The notes beneath the pieces were generated by a model. That model worked only from the letters and a program-made list of their open reading frames with translations. It was not told where the DNA came from and did no database searches. A stretch of DNA of 64,000 bases, taken from positions 17,151,484 to 17,215,483 of the forward strand of contig JACBWW010000015.1 of the NCBI GenBank assembly GCA_020086605.1. Reading direction: 5' to 3'. The translations under genes were made by a program, and so were the position numbers. This document shows, piece by piece, positions 14,201 to 27,480 of this stretch; positions within the stretch are counted from its first letter, which is position 1; each line of letters begins with the position of its first letter. The DNA is from Lanius collurio. Taxonomy: Eukaryota > Chordata > Aves > Passeriformes > Laniidae.

Positions 14201-16625
14201 TGCCTGAATCAATCAGCTGGTTTAAGACCTGGACAGAGATGTCTGTGACAGAGTTTCCTGTCATAAACAGAATCATTTTTTGGTGATGACAAGGCCATAG
14301 ACAGAGAAAAAACCACAAAGGAACTTACCTTTCCACTTTCTGTGCTTTGCTTGTCACTTGGATAAGTGCAGCTTTCCTCTACAATTGGCATTATGGTGAA
14401 TGCTAAAGTTATTCTCCCTCTCACTTGTGCCTTGAAACATGCTTACTGAAGGGGAAACAAGAACCCAACCCAAAAAAGTCTATACGAATGCATACAGAAT
14501 GCAGACATAAAACCTATGTAGTGTGAGTAAACATAAGATGTGATTTGGGGGGGTGTTGATGATGTAGCAATTACAGCTACCTTAGCTATATTAGTCTTTC
14601 ACTATTTTTTACTGTTCATATGTAAACTTTATCATTAATTGGAAATGCTTTTCAGACATCAATAATTTTAAGACAGATTGTAGGCTCTTTATTCTTAGTG
14701 TTGAATAGGAAGTCATTCAGTTGAGTGATTTTATTGAATGTGCTTTTGAGAAGTAGAGGCTTGGCAACAGACTTGAGAAAATAGTAACAGACAAAATAAA
14801 TAATCATTTTCATCATGTACTATTGATGGTTTTCAAAGGAGTTTATTTAAAAACAACATGAGCTTTTTTAAATTGGCATCTCTTTGGGATTTTTGTTTCT
14901 TTTTCTATTCTTTTTTTTTAAGGCTAAAAAATTGAACTGAAAACCAGATAGGCAATGTTTAGAGGTTGGGTGAGGGGCTTTCACCAACAGAAAAGGGCAC
15001 TTCAATATATAGATGGTTTCCATAAGGTAAAAAACCTTCATATCACTAAGGAGCATTGCCATGGAGAAATAAAGCTGCTTTCATGGAAACTGTTGTGCTG
15101 TGGTTCTATATAATATCAAGCAGGAGAGATCTGTTTTGCACATTTGTGGCAAATCTCCTGTAATAGCAACAAAACACTTTGGTTCTTCAATCAGTGGGTT
15201 AAAGAAGGACTTGTCTTCCTGCTCTGTTAAGAGAAGTTTTATCTACCCTTAGTTGTCCAGGGAAGTACATCGCGGGAAAGAGATTATTCACAATTGTCCA
15301 ATACTTCTATTACATTTCCTTTTAAAAATTTGTCCTTTTGTTTTCTCTGTTCATCCACTGTTAAGAAAATATGGAACTTCAAGTGTCACTATTTTTCCTG
15401 TCTTTCTGAGCCATTTTTTATTCGTAGCTAAACTTGTGAAATCATTTGACTGAAAGAAATGGGACATTTTTTGATTAATGTGGTCATCAACCAAGAAATG
15501 AAGTTCATTGTGCATCTTGACTAAATGCTGTAGAATCAAATTCTGACTTACTTTACATGTATGATTATCTTAATGCGTAGCCTGATGAAAGGATTTTTGT
15601 GCAGAGTGCTGTCTGGCCTTTTGGATATGCCTTCAGCTCCAGTAATTGATAACTCACCATAGAGAAGACTGTTCTCCACAAGAGTGTTTGACAGCTGATA
15701 AAGCAAAACTTTAGGAGAAGAAAGTTTTAGTAATTTACGGATGTCCTTTATTGCATTGGTTGCCATTTCCTTTAGGAAAAAAAAAAAAGTGGAAGATTGT
15801 AATTTATTTTCAAGCATGGAGATCCAGACTTCCAGGAGTAATTTCTTACAGGGAGCAGGAGTAATTTCTGATAGAAGGTTCAAGTGCAATAGTACCTACC
15901 TAACAATTCAGAAAAAAATGGTTACAATGTTGCAATGAGCTGAGAAATTAACTAGTTTGAAGTATTTAATTTTCTTACAAAAGTTCTGTTTTTATTTTGA
16001 TACTAGGATCAACTGAGACAAGGGAAGTTGAAATATGAGAGAGTGGATACTGATAGCTGAATGGGGCCAACAGGTTGCTCAAATGGAACTCTGAAGGACT
16101 TCTTTTTGCCACCAATATTTTATTTTAGAGAAATATTTCTTGCCCAGCTGTTACCATGAGAGCTGTACAGCTTTATGTATACATAGTCTTTGATGGAATT
16201 GAGGAAATGAGCACTCTTACCTTAGGAGATATTTTATAATCACTGTGAATAATTGTTATTTAAAAGATTCTCTATTACAAGAATTTTTATTGCTGTCTGT
16301 TTCTTCTCACAGGACCTGAAGTGAACCTAAGTATACTTTATTTTAATATGCTTTGTGAGTTTTAATAGATGAGATTTGATTTTGCCATTTTTTTATTTTT
16401 AGTTAGAAAAATTAAATACACAACTGTAAAGCAACCAGAAAATTAACTGAACGAAAAGCTTGAAGTGATGGTTAATTTGAGACCTTACCTAATTCTTCAT
16501 TCTACTTTGTTTTGGTTTTTTTTCACTGACTTACTGACATGATATGTGGATTCAAGTTAACTTTTCTTGTTTCAGTAGCTTGAATATGGTTTTATTGATC
16601 CAGTGAAACAGTGATACTGCTCCCC

Positions 16626-16770
16626 CTGTAAAAAAATAAACAAACAATCCTGCCAAAGACACACACATACACAAAGCCCCAACAAGCCAATACCCTCCCA
16701 AATCAATCAGACAAATAAACAAAAGCCCTACAACCCAAGAATCATAAGAAAAAAACCCCAAACCAACCCC
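16626..16770. repeat. A/C-rich, nearly G- and T-poor low-complexity tract
   Basis: About 145 bases strongly biased to A and C on the + strand (ataaacaaacaatcc, acacacacatacac, ccctacaaccc, aaaaaaaccccaaaccaac). This is the strand opposite to the T/G tracts at 26911 and 59488. Confidence 0.85.
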
Positions 16771-19287
16771 TCTATAGTAGCTCTGTCTGTAACTGTGTGT
16801 CTTTCCTCATGTAGCAGGTGGGACACTGATGAACAGGGTGGCTTGGACACTGAAAGAGCAGCACAGTGAGCTTTCTGGGCTGTCACTGGGCATTAAGCTA
16901 AGCTCTCCTGCCCTGAATAGATCCACTGGGAGTGGGCAGGATGCCTGCCTATCTACTGGCTGCCAGGCTCATGTGATAGTGGCAGGAGGGCTCTCCTTCC
17001 TTCGGCTGCTTTTCACAGGTGGAGGAGGGTTTGTCTCTGAAGTCTCTACCCTGGGCTGGCAGTTTTTGCTGTCCAGAAGAGAAAGAGAAACATTACAATT
17101 TGTGTTCTGCTGAAGATGATTGTCATTTTTTCTTGCTTCTGTCTTTTGCCTCCTGTCTGCCAAGCTGCCTGAGCCCAATCCAGTGTTTAATGAGCTGTAA
17201 TGGGATGGAGCTTCTTAGTCTGGCTTTTTCCCTTTGCAGCTCTTTGAAGTGTTTACCTGGGAAACCATCTGCTCTGACAAAGTCCTTAGATCAGCAAGGG
17301 TCAGCAGACAACTTCTGAGGCCAGACTGTCCTGGAGCCTGGACACTCTTGAGCTGTTTAGCTTCTCTTGACCATAGAAAAATTCTGAGAATTGAAGACAT
17401 TGTTTTAAAAAAATATCTATCAACACATCACTGCTCAATGGCAGTTGTATCTGAAGGTCTGTGCTTTGCTGCAGTCACTCGGACGTGCAGTGTCAAAAAA
17501 TCGGTGTAATGAAACTTAGAGCTACTGAAGCCTACAGGTAATTATTTCCAGAACCCAGATGACAAACGATTTCAGCTGTAGTCTCTTTTTGACTCTATTC
17601 TCTTTGCAGTGAATGAATGGTACAAAAAGAAATTGCAGTAATTGCTAAACCCCCCCATTTTCTCTGAAGAGAATGGTTAGAAGAATTGTATTTGGGAAGA
17701 GTACAGGGAAGTAAAAGGCGATAGGAGATTATGACCAAGAAATGTGGAACAAAGTTCTGTTAATGAATGGCTACCCAGGCTTTTTGGCGTGGTTGGAAGG
17801 CAGTGAAGGTGTAGGCACTTGCCTGCAGTTTACCTTGTGCCAAAGCTGGTGGAAAATGACTGGCAATCTGCAGCTAGTTCCCTATATTACTTTTGAAGGT
17901 GTAGTTAACAGCCATAGCCAGTGTTGTGACAACTTAAGATACTGAATTAGGACATCTGACAAAAGATTGTTGTTTAATGACAGTCCTCAATGATCAGGTA
18001 TGAATGTAAGTAAGGACTGGGATAAAAGAACTCTCCTTGTCAGAAAAGTATTCTGTGCATCTTGAAAGATTGCACTTGTAGCATATTCACATAATTTGCT
18101 CCTTAAAATCTTACTTTAAATTTGATCTCTTTTAACCGATTATTTGATATTCTGGTTAGTCTTTAACTAACTTTTTAGTTCCTGGTTACTGTAATGTACA
18201 GGAAAACGTAAAATAAACTGAAATCTTGTAGATAACACTGTCTGAAAACCGGAAAACTGTCACATACAGCATCTGGAATTATCTGTTCCCTCAAATTTAT
18301 ATGTGGAGCAGAGTATAAATCAGAACTATACAGACTTTTTCAGCACAGCCAAACCAAAATACCTGTAACAGAAAAGCTACCTGAATTCATCATGAGGTGC
18401 TAAAATCAAATAAAGGTTTTATGGAAGAATTCTGTGTGAAAAAACAGGGAGTTAAGTATCAAAATGCTGCAAAACTTCAGTGTTTTCATCAGCCAAATTA
18501 GGTTGCTGTTTCAGTGGCTGAGCTATAATTTCTTTTTTAATATAATGAAATAAGAAAGGAAGAGGATTACGAATACAAGTTGAAAATCTCTTTTCAGTAA
18601 CATTATTGCCTTGTCAAGCAGTAAGACTGTATTTATCACACTTTCTCCTTAGAAATATTATCTGGGTGCTGAAAGATACTGACTTAAAATTTGGCAGAAA
18701 CAGACTTGACTAGCATTCTAATTAGGATGAGATATGGCTATTTTTGTGAGTAGGGAAAATTACTAAATACTGATTTCCAACTGGAAATTAATTTTCTAAA
18801 AAATAGAATTATTTCTTTGATACTTGTCTTTATTTTGTAGAGAAGCAACTTGATGATACATATGCTAGTTAATTTTGTCACTTAAATTGTTAGCAACTGT
18901 ACCATCTGAGTGTGGCCTGGTATTTGTGATTTTTCTTTGTTTTCAAAAAGTAATCAAGGAAAGATATGCAGATTGGTTTTGGTTTTTTGAATCTTTGTTG
19001 TGGGATCAAATTTTTAATAGCTAATGGAAACATTTTGAGCATTTTTTTTTTGTAATTTACTAAACATTTAAAGTTCTTATCCCATTAGAAACTGAAAGAC
19101 TTTAATGAAATGTAATGTGACAGCTTAATGAGGCAGTATCTACTTCACCTGCTAGTCATTTCTTTCCCCATAAAAAACATTGGTAAGTCTCAGACTTGAT
19201 TCATTTTTTGACCACAAGCTTTATTCACGTGTTTATTCCATTGGCAGCATTTGCTTCAAAATATCAGAGAAGAGGAAGAATTGAGTG

Positions 19288-19322
19288 TTATTTGTGCTAT
19301 TCCGTGATTCTGTGATTCTGTA
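19288..19322 (+). repeat. Octamer repeat resembling an orphan CR1 3' tail
   Basis: About three copies of (ttc)cgtgattctgtgattctg occur here, identical in type to CR1 tails. The DNA immediately upstream is not recognisably CR1, so this is either a severely 5'-truncated insertion or an independent short tandem repeat. Confidence 0.4.
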
Positions 19323-22300
19323 TGCTATGTACTAGCAAATTTTTTTAATGAAAAATACTTGGCAGAAGGCTTTGCTAGATTTTTATTTTTTAAGCTCTTC
19401 ACTAACAGTGTTTAAGCATCAGAAAGACAAGATTTTTTGGTGTGCCTCACTTGAAGACTGGAACAGGAATTAATTCTTAATTTTTATTACGTTTGAGATA
19501 GAGTTGTGTTGATATCAATCCTGGATTTGGTTTGGGTTTTTTCTTTTTTTTTTTTTTTTTTGGTGGGTAATGTAATCAAAAGTCTGTAAAGTATTTATGA
19601 TTTCTAAATTACATGTTTAATTTCTTCACTGTGCAACAGAGAAACTATTAGTTCTTAAGCATGTTCCATAATGTTATCAGTCATGGCACTCTCTGTTTAT
19701 CTGTTTATCTACTTATAAAGTATGAGATTTTGTTTGGTTTCTAGATACTTAATACTTAGTTGGAATGTAACACACTGTAGGCAGGAAACAAAGCATATGT
19801 TCTTATACCTTTCCTGCACAATATGACTTCTGCAATGTCTGGAGGTGATTAAGAATATGGAAAACAAGTTCTCATTAATATGGCCACATCTGTCTTTCTA
19901 ACCAAATTCTCCTATGGGGTTTGAAATTCCAGCATTCTGAGCTCCTTAGAAACTCTTTCAGTAACTAAAGGATTTTTCAGAGCAGTATTTAATGGGTTGT
20001 GTTTAAAGAAAACGTCATATATTGTGGCAAAACAGAAGGGAAATAGTGTCTCAGTCATCAGCTACAGGAGCATTTCATGCTTCCTTCCTCAGTAAAATCA
20101 CTGGTGATTTTTACTGCAGTTTTCCTTTAAGCAGATATAAGCAATTGCTTGATCTTTATTCTTTTTTAATTTTTTTTTTTTATTTTTATTTAAACTATTT
20201 GAAAGGATTGACATTAAATAATTTTTAAGTCCAAGGTCTCTTCATTTGTCTAGTGTATCTTAATCTGTGACACTCAGGTCAAGTGCAAGGTTAGCTTCTG
20301 TCATGGAATTAACTACACTAAGAGACAGTGTTTACAGTGATTAAATACTACTGTAGTTTCCTTCTCTTTCTGCTCCTGGAGTATGTGTGCAAAATAAAGC
20401 TCTGCTTTGATTTAGTATTTTTATTTCCTTGTAGTCACAAGAGCTCCTGAATGGATGGATGTGCTGCAAATGTAAGGAGTTTGTTACACTGGTCCTGAGT
20501 GGCCAGATACTCTCTTGGTGCTGCTCCTAGAGAAAAACAGCAGCTTGTTTGTCATGAGTTATGCACACTGAAGGCTCTGACATGGAAGGCCAATGTTCTG
20601 CAGTGCCACAAAATGGGCAGTCAAGTTCCAGCATGGAATTCTGCTGTTTTCTACCAGTTTCCTGCTATTAATATTGCCTACATTTCTTTTGAGTTTTCAG
20701 TGAAAGGTAGCCAAATAAGCTTGTATCACAATATGCAAAGAAGGAACAGGCCCTTGAGGTGCTGTGGGTTTTTTCTGTGGATCCAGCTCCAGCATTTCAC
20801 CAAGGGACAGAGCACATTGTCCCACATGGAGCCCCTTGCAGTGGGTAAGAGATTAATGTACAACTTCTGTGACTCTGCTGAACACCAAGGTGTTGGTATA
20901 AGTTCATGACCAAACTAAATTTTACTTGTGGTAGTTTAATGCTATTAACATTAAATGGATTGTTTTGAATTAATTTCCTTATGCTGGTACATAAAGGAGA
21001 GACGTGTCGGACTGCATATCTGTCAGACTTTATTACAGGGGCCTGGATGTGCCCTGAAACATTCTTCTTAAATGTGAGACTGGAGCTTCTGAGACTATTA
21101 TTGGTCTTCTTTGGTCTTTGATAACAGTACTTCTAAAGAGTTTGTTGAAGGAAACAGTATATATTTTATAGTATTTAATAGTACAGAAGGTTAGGTTTCA
21201 TGTCATTTATTTGAAAAAATTGTAGCAACATCAGCATACATTTCCAATAAGGTGAGACACATAGAACTGCTGGTTATAAGTTTTTCACTAGGGAGAGAAA
21301 AGAAAACTCTATCAGTAGCTCAGTCAGCCTGGTGTGTATGCAGGGAAGGCCCAGGAGAAGCAGAGGGAGACAGCCAGATGTCAGCTTGGTGGGGAAACTT
21401 TTATCCATATCTGTTCAGGTTATGGGCTGTTTCATGAGAGAATGAATGGTAAACATATGGAATAAATTTTGGGGAAGTTATTTTGAAGCTAAAAGCATAA
21501 ATGAAGTCAAAAGACACCTAGATTTCTTTCTTGAGAATGGCAGTATTGAAGGATGTTGTGAGAAAACAGGATGGCTGAATTAGCACCATCCCAAAGTAAG
21601 GAGATACTGAAGGCCAGATGGCTTTTTTATCCTAATGTTTCTGTGTCTTTTTTTTTTTTAATTCCTTGAATACTTGTGTTTTGAAGTATTCATCTCCAGC
21701 CTGGTTCTAGGGAAATGAAGTTAAAAGATGGGTGTTCTAGTGTTGTTGGTTTGGTAACAACTGTATTGCTATGGACAACAGAGTAGAGAACATTTTGCTA
21801 CTGGTTCACCTTTTTATGGTCCGTTGAGATGTCATGAGCTGTGATATCAGTTTCAAAATATGACAAAACCGACAAGTTAACTGAGACTAAGGTGACTGTC
21901 CTTGGGCAACTGAAAGGAATTGCCCTTCACAAGTAGAATACCATTCCACATTAGGCAGAGTGCTGTAGGGAAGGCTGTGCTGTATGGGATGATTAGCAAG
22001 AATGCTCAGTATGGTGATCCATTTACTACTCAAGGAGACAGTAGGGCATCATTTTTAAAAGCTGTTCTCAGTGTTATTTTGTTCCATTTTGAAGGCTACC
22101 TATTTACATATTCCATCTCTTTCTTTGTCAGCTTCCCACAAAACGCTATTTTGGTCTGATCCTACTCTGTCGAATATAACTAAAAATAAACTTTCCTATC
22201 AATGTAGTTTGCTCCTGTCTGAGATCACCCAGGACTTGCATCCTAATTGTGCTTTGTTATAAATATGACATAGTACAAATGGGGCAAAATAGAATATTCT

Positions 22301-25300
22301 CCTTTCCTGTTTGGGGACCATCTCTCTGTGGTGCTGTATGTTTCATGACTTAACTTTCAATAAAATTTTAGGGGGCTTTCTTTGGAATTAACACCCTCAC
22401 ATTCTTGTGTTCCCTGAAGAATCAAAGAATTGATTTAGTTGTAGCTAAGTGAAAAAAAGCTTCTTCACATTAAGTGTTACAATTATACAGTGTTCTGTTG
22501 TGTGGTTCTCACATAAAAATTGTAGAAAAACAATGATTTTTTGAACTAGCTCAAGGGTTATTAAAATCTGGACAACTCATTATTGCCAATTCTGGTTTTA
22601 TTTTTTTTTTCTATCAGAAACCTCTCCTGACTTGCAGTATTTACATTCAGAGCCTTTGCTCACAAGTGAAGCCTCCCTGTAGTAGGTGATCCTATCCTTG
22701 TCTGACTGTGCTTTTACACTGAAAAGTATGAGATAAGAGCCTTAGTACAAACAGTACGAATAAATACTCTTAGCGTGCATTGTAAAATCAGGAGATTTAT
22801 GTTTATACTTAAGTACTAAAAGATTTCACTGTGTAATTGTTTGGAAACAGTGAAGAAAACTTTGCATTCATGTGGACTACTGTATCTGGCCTCTTCTCTC
22901 ATCTGGCCTTCCTTCCTTCAGCCTCATACCCTCCAAGGGCCTCGCACGGTTGCTTTCCTTGTGTGTAATCTGGCCCTTGAGCTTTATTATTTTAAATTAT
23001 TCTTCACTTACATGAGTCAAAATCTGGAATTCCACTTCCAGATGTTTTAGATCAAGAATGAGAGATAGGAATAACTTCCTAAAATTCAAGGGTGATTGTG
23101 TGGGATCTGAAAAGAGAGACTGGTGGCAGTGGAAAAAAGCCAGCACCTCACTGCTTTGTGAGCTGAAGCATCTAATTGTAACTAGAGGAGAAAAGTAAGT
23201 TAGGTGTTGAAATGTGTTTAGTATTTCTTTTTGTTGGTACTAAGGCAGCAATAAAAGATGTAGTCTTACACGATGGTGAGAGAATCAGGAGGAGTATTTG
23301 GTGTTTTTTGATTAAAGAAAATAGGTTTTGAATGTAAATACCTCCCTAGGAGACACTAATTATGTTACTCCTTGGAAGAGGAGTTCAGAAAAGCTCTGTT
23401 AATTGTTTGAGTGCTATTCATGCCAGAATGAGCCATTTAAGCCATTATTACCTTTCCCTCATTGGTAAAGCCCTCCAAAACTCCTGATGAAATTACTCAT
23501 TTACTGAAGGTGCTTGGAGGCTGCCTGTAGCCTACTGAGGTCATTTATGCAACCGATGGTGGCATCATGTTTGGGGATGCTGCAAGCGCAAAATCTGATC
23601 GTGGACAGTGGGAGGGAGGGTCAGATTCCCTCTCTTTCCCCGGAGGAGGTGGCAGCTGGGAGAAGGCTGCCAAAGGTCCCCTTGATTTGTTTCTCAACGT
23701 ACTGCAGTGAGGTGAGTCTGTAGGGGAGAGTGGATGGAGGGCAGGAGCAGCTGGTTCCTGCCATGCCTGCTCAACCAGTGGGACTTGGATCTGCTGCTCC
23801 AAGGCCACCTGGCTTCAGAGAGTGAGCACGAGGCAACTGCTGAGGTGAGCGTGGGCTGACGGTGGCACTGAGGCATGGCTCTGCCCAGCACAGCTTGGAC
23901 ACTGCTCAACTGCACTGCCTCCAAAATGGAAAGAAGAGTTAGCCACCCTCCAGGGAGACTTTGCAGTGGTTTAAATAGAAAATACCATCCCTACACAGGT
24001 TTGGCCTTGGGAGAAGGCAGAGTTTGAGATTGCATCTAGTTACTGCTGTTCCTGCAGAAGTGAGCTCTTATTCTCTGGAGCACCTGAGCAAGTAACAGTC
24101 CCAACCTTAATCAATTAATCCATTTTATATTTTTTTTCCTGTAAAATAAACCAGGTGGCTGGCTTCCCAGTTGCTTGGCTTTGATCATTAAACTATATGC
24201 CTTTTCAGACATATGAGTCTGAGTACCGTGTGATAGGCGAGCCAAGTGGATCAATGGAGCTGTGTGTTTTCTTGGAGTCTCTGTTAAGTTGTGAAATTAA
24301 ACACAGCTTATTTTGAATTGAGGGAAAAAATTTATTTCTCCTTCACAGCAGTGAAGGGAATTGGTTGAGCACGGGTTTTGCTTCCAAAAGCACTCCTGCT
24401 GTACTTCATACTTTTGCCAGTTTCATGTGGAACTTCCTGAATTTCTCTGTCACTATACATATAATGTAATTTATGTATGGTACTGAAATGTGGCTAGAGT
24501 ATTATCTTTACTAAAGACTAGCATGGCTGCCTTCATGAAATGATTGTAATACACTTGCTTTGCATGAAAAGCTTGTTCTAGTTCCAATAATGGTTATATA
24601 AGCAGCACTAAAATATTCCATCTCTCTGTCCAGACATCAAAATATTGGATTTGGACACCTCATGCTAACACTGAAGTTTTAGATTGAGCTCAACAATCAC
24701 TAACCGATAAGTTGGTAATCTCTTTATCTGTCAGGTTTACCTTTCCCAACCAGGGAGGAAGATCCTTTGAGCTCAAAGTGAAAGTGCTTCCCAATGCCTG
24801 CCTACCTTCCCCCAGAAAGGGAAAGTATTGTCAGCAGAGTCAGCCGTTACATAATACGATGTAGACAAAATACTGGAGGCGGCACATTGTTCAGTAATCT
24901 GACATGTTCCTTTGCCAAACAGTGATTTCCATGAAAAAACTTGTTGTCATAAGGAACTTGATGCATCATGTCACTTTATCCCTGTCTCTCCCTCCCCGTA
25001 TGTATTAAATTTCTTACAAGCAGGTGAAGTGATCTGAGTGAGATTAGCCAGTGTTCCAAGTTTGCTAAACAAAGAACTGGAACAACCGGAGTGCTTTTAA
25101 GTGATAGTGATGATGGCTGGTGTAAATTTGGGATCAAAGCTAGTCTCATACTAACAAAAAAAAAAAAAAGTTTAATTATTATTCTGAAAGAAAGCTAAAT
25201 GGAAAAGGATACCTATTCTGGCATTCCCAATATAATTAAATTAGGTTCAACCATACTTGCTTGTACTTAGGAAGTATTTCCCTAGCTTAGAGCACAGCAG

Positions 25301-26910
25301 GTGGTTGCTCGTTTCTTCTAAGTCACTTCCTTTGCACATGTGGGCTTTGACAATGTACTTTGAGAGCACTGACAAAAGGTAACACCATTCAGCAGCAGCT
25401 AGGTCTCTGAAAATTGTAGGCATTCCCATGTTCCTTTTATTCCCTATGATCTTCTGTGTTAAACCAGCCCGTTCCACTTCAGCTACCAAGTGCCACTTTC
25501 TTTGTGGACAAACATACTCAGTTGTTTGTGTCTTGCAAAGCAAATGACAGCTTTAAGCAATGTAGCAGTGCTGTGTCTGCTTTAATAAAAGCAGCATGCT
25601 GTAAGCCCAGGAATTTTTTCAGGAAGTTCATGATTTTGATGAAGGACTTTAAATTACTGTCCAAAGCGAAGAAGGCCTTGGTGTACACTCTTATCATAGA
25701 GTGATGCTGTAGGTCTGCATGCAGGAGGTATTTGGGAAGTCGATAGAGCATCTGTCCCTCTGCGGATGTTGTTTCCTCATTGTTTCAAATGAATTTCATT
25801 TAGTGCTCTAAGAATGGCATTTCTTATTTACTTAGGATAATGCAGTATCTATTTAGGAAGTTTGCTAGCCAGCAGCCGCTCTGTGATCAGAAATAGCTCC
25901 TTGCTGTGAAGTATTGCTGCAGTGGTGGTAAATTCCTGTGCAGAACTGCCAATAATATAAATAGTAATGAATATCTTATGTAGAGCCTTAGAACACCTAG
26001 AAATGAGATGACACCATAACTTATCAGTAAGTTATCTTCCCTGGATATTGTTTAAAGTCAAATGGTGGAACTTCTGTTGGAAGTAATGAGATCAGGAAAA
26101 CAAGTCCTTGTCCTCAGGAAAAAAAATCTGTTGAGAGACTCCTGAAGAGAAATGCAAACCTTGTTTGTGTCTTGGCTTTTTCCCTTACCACACAACAATC
26201 CCTCTGTCAATTAGATTTACCCATCAGCCACTCTAAACTTTTTGACATCAAAATCTGACACACTTTTTTATAGTTCCCTTTTAGGTGTGGAGCTCTTACC
26301 AGGCAAGAGTTGATTTTCTCTTCTTAGGCAGTCCTTTGGCTTCCTTCAGCAGGGAGTCATCCACCATTAGGAGCTGGATGCCCTTTCTCAGGCTTCAGCT
26401 GTGTGAAGAGTGTGGGTCCCACCTTTCCATCTTGGTCTCTTCATTGCTTTGATATGCTCAAAAACCTCTGTGTCATGTGGTATTTACCTTGAGCCCAGTC
26501 TCTGTTCTTAAGCAGATCAAAGGATTTTAGTAATATTAACTTAAAGAAAGTAGTACATACAATATTCCTCTTTCTAAAGATTATTTTGTGGGAGTTGTTT
26601 TGTTAGTTGTGTATGTGAGATGCAATCAGTTTTTTTTCATGAGCCATTGTCTAAAGTAAAATTTCCTCAGAAGTTCTCCAAGTTATGAGTAGACAAAAGC
26701 TGCAGAGTCTAGAATTAAAATATTATCAGATTTTTTTTACCATTTTACCTGATTGTCTATATATGGTCAATATAAAATCAAGCTAAGTAGTATTTATTTT
26801 TTATCTCTTCCCCTAAATGTCTTGAATTTTAAAAGGTCTCTCATAGTTTTAATTTAGTTCTTGGTTTTGTCCAGTTTTTTCACCTGAGCTTGTAGATGTT
26901 CTAACAAATG
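19323..26910. other. Non-coding DNA, presumed intron
   Basis: Unique AT-rich sequence. A GC-richer island at about 23510-23930 has overlapping open frames on both strands and two donor-like motifs (gaggtgagtc, gaggtgagcg), but no convincing acceptor or known protein. Confidence 0.6.
19533..19561. repeat. T-rich tract with T18
   Basis: gggttttttc followed by 18 consecutive T bases (19544-19561). Confidence 0.95.
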
Positions 26911-27085
26911 ATTTTTGTTTTTTTTTTTTTTTTTTTTTTTCTTTGTTGGTTTTGGTTTGTTTTTGTGGTTTCGGTGTTGTTTATTTTTGAGTTTTTTGGG
27001 GTATTTTTGTTGATGATGTTGTTTGTTTGGGGTTTTTTTGTTGTTGTTGGTTTTCTTGTTTGTTTGGTTTGGCTTTTTTGGAGAT
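26911..27085. repeat. T23 followed by a long T/G-rich tract
   Basis: Twenty-three T bases (26918-26940) run into about 145 bases made almost only of T and G (tttggtttgtttttgtgg, gttgatgatgttgtttg, ttgttgttgg). Reading frames across it encode only low-complexity Phe/Val/Leu/Trp or Lys/Asn/Pro residues. Confidence 0.95.
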
Positions 27086-27480
27086 TGAATTAATACTTCA
27101 AAGCTTGCTTTCCCTTGTGGCTTTCTGGGAAATGAAGTATCACAATATGCATTCAGAGTAAGAATTATTAATTCTGTTTGACTAATCTCTGTGCTCTCAA
27201 AACTTTTCAAACAGATGGCATGAAATGTATTGCCGAAGCCCATGTGTTACTGCTAAATGATGTAAATTATTTAATTGAACTCTGAAAACTTGCTAACCAC
27301 ACCATAAACCTTACACTGTGCACTAGGAACTGATATGGATTAAGATAAACTCTTTAAGTAATAATAAATGAAAAAGGATTCCTATATATGTTGCAGGAAA
27401 AGTTATAAAACTATACTGCCAATATTGTTTACAAACAAGATAATCAATTGCTGTTAGAATACCATACTGAATATAAGCGA

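Larger units (their letters stand above)
7831..19287. other. Non-coding DNA, presumed intron
   Basis: Mostly unique AT-rich sequence. Somewhat GC-richer around 12100-12320 and 16800-17350, with short open frames that overlap on both strands and look random. The A18 and A/C tracts lie here. No supported gene. Confidence 0.6.

Noticed and set aside
20499..20909. 136-codon + strand frame as a gene
   Set aside because: No recognised domain, splice context or repeat. Consistent with chance.
23514..23930. GC-rich segment with open frames on both strands and two GAG|GTGAG donor-like motifs as a hidden exon
   Set aside because: No convincing acceptor, no recognisable protein, and both strands are open, as expected from base composition.
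26854..27243. Lys/Asn/Pro-rich frame and its Phe/Val-rich complement
   Set aside because: Both are translations of the T/G-rich low-complexity tract.
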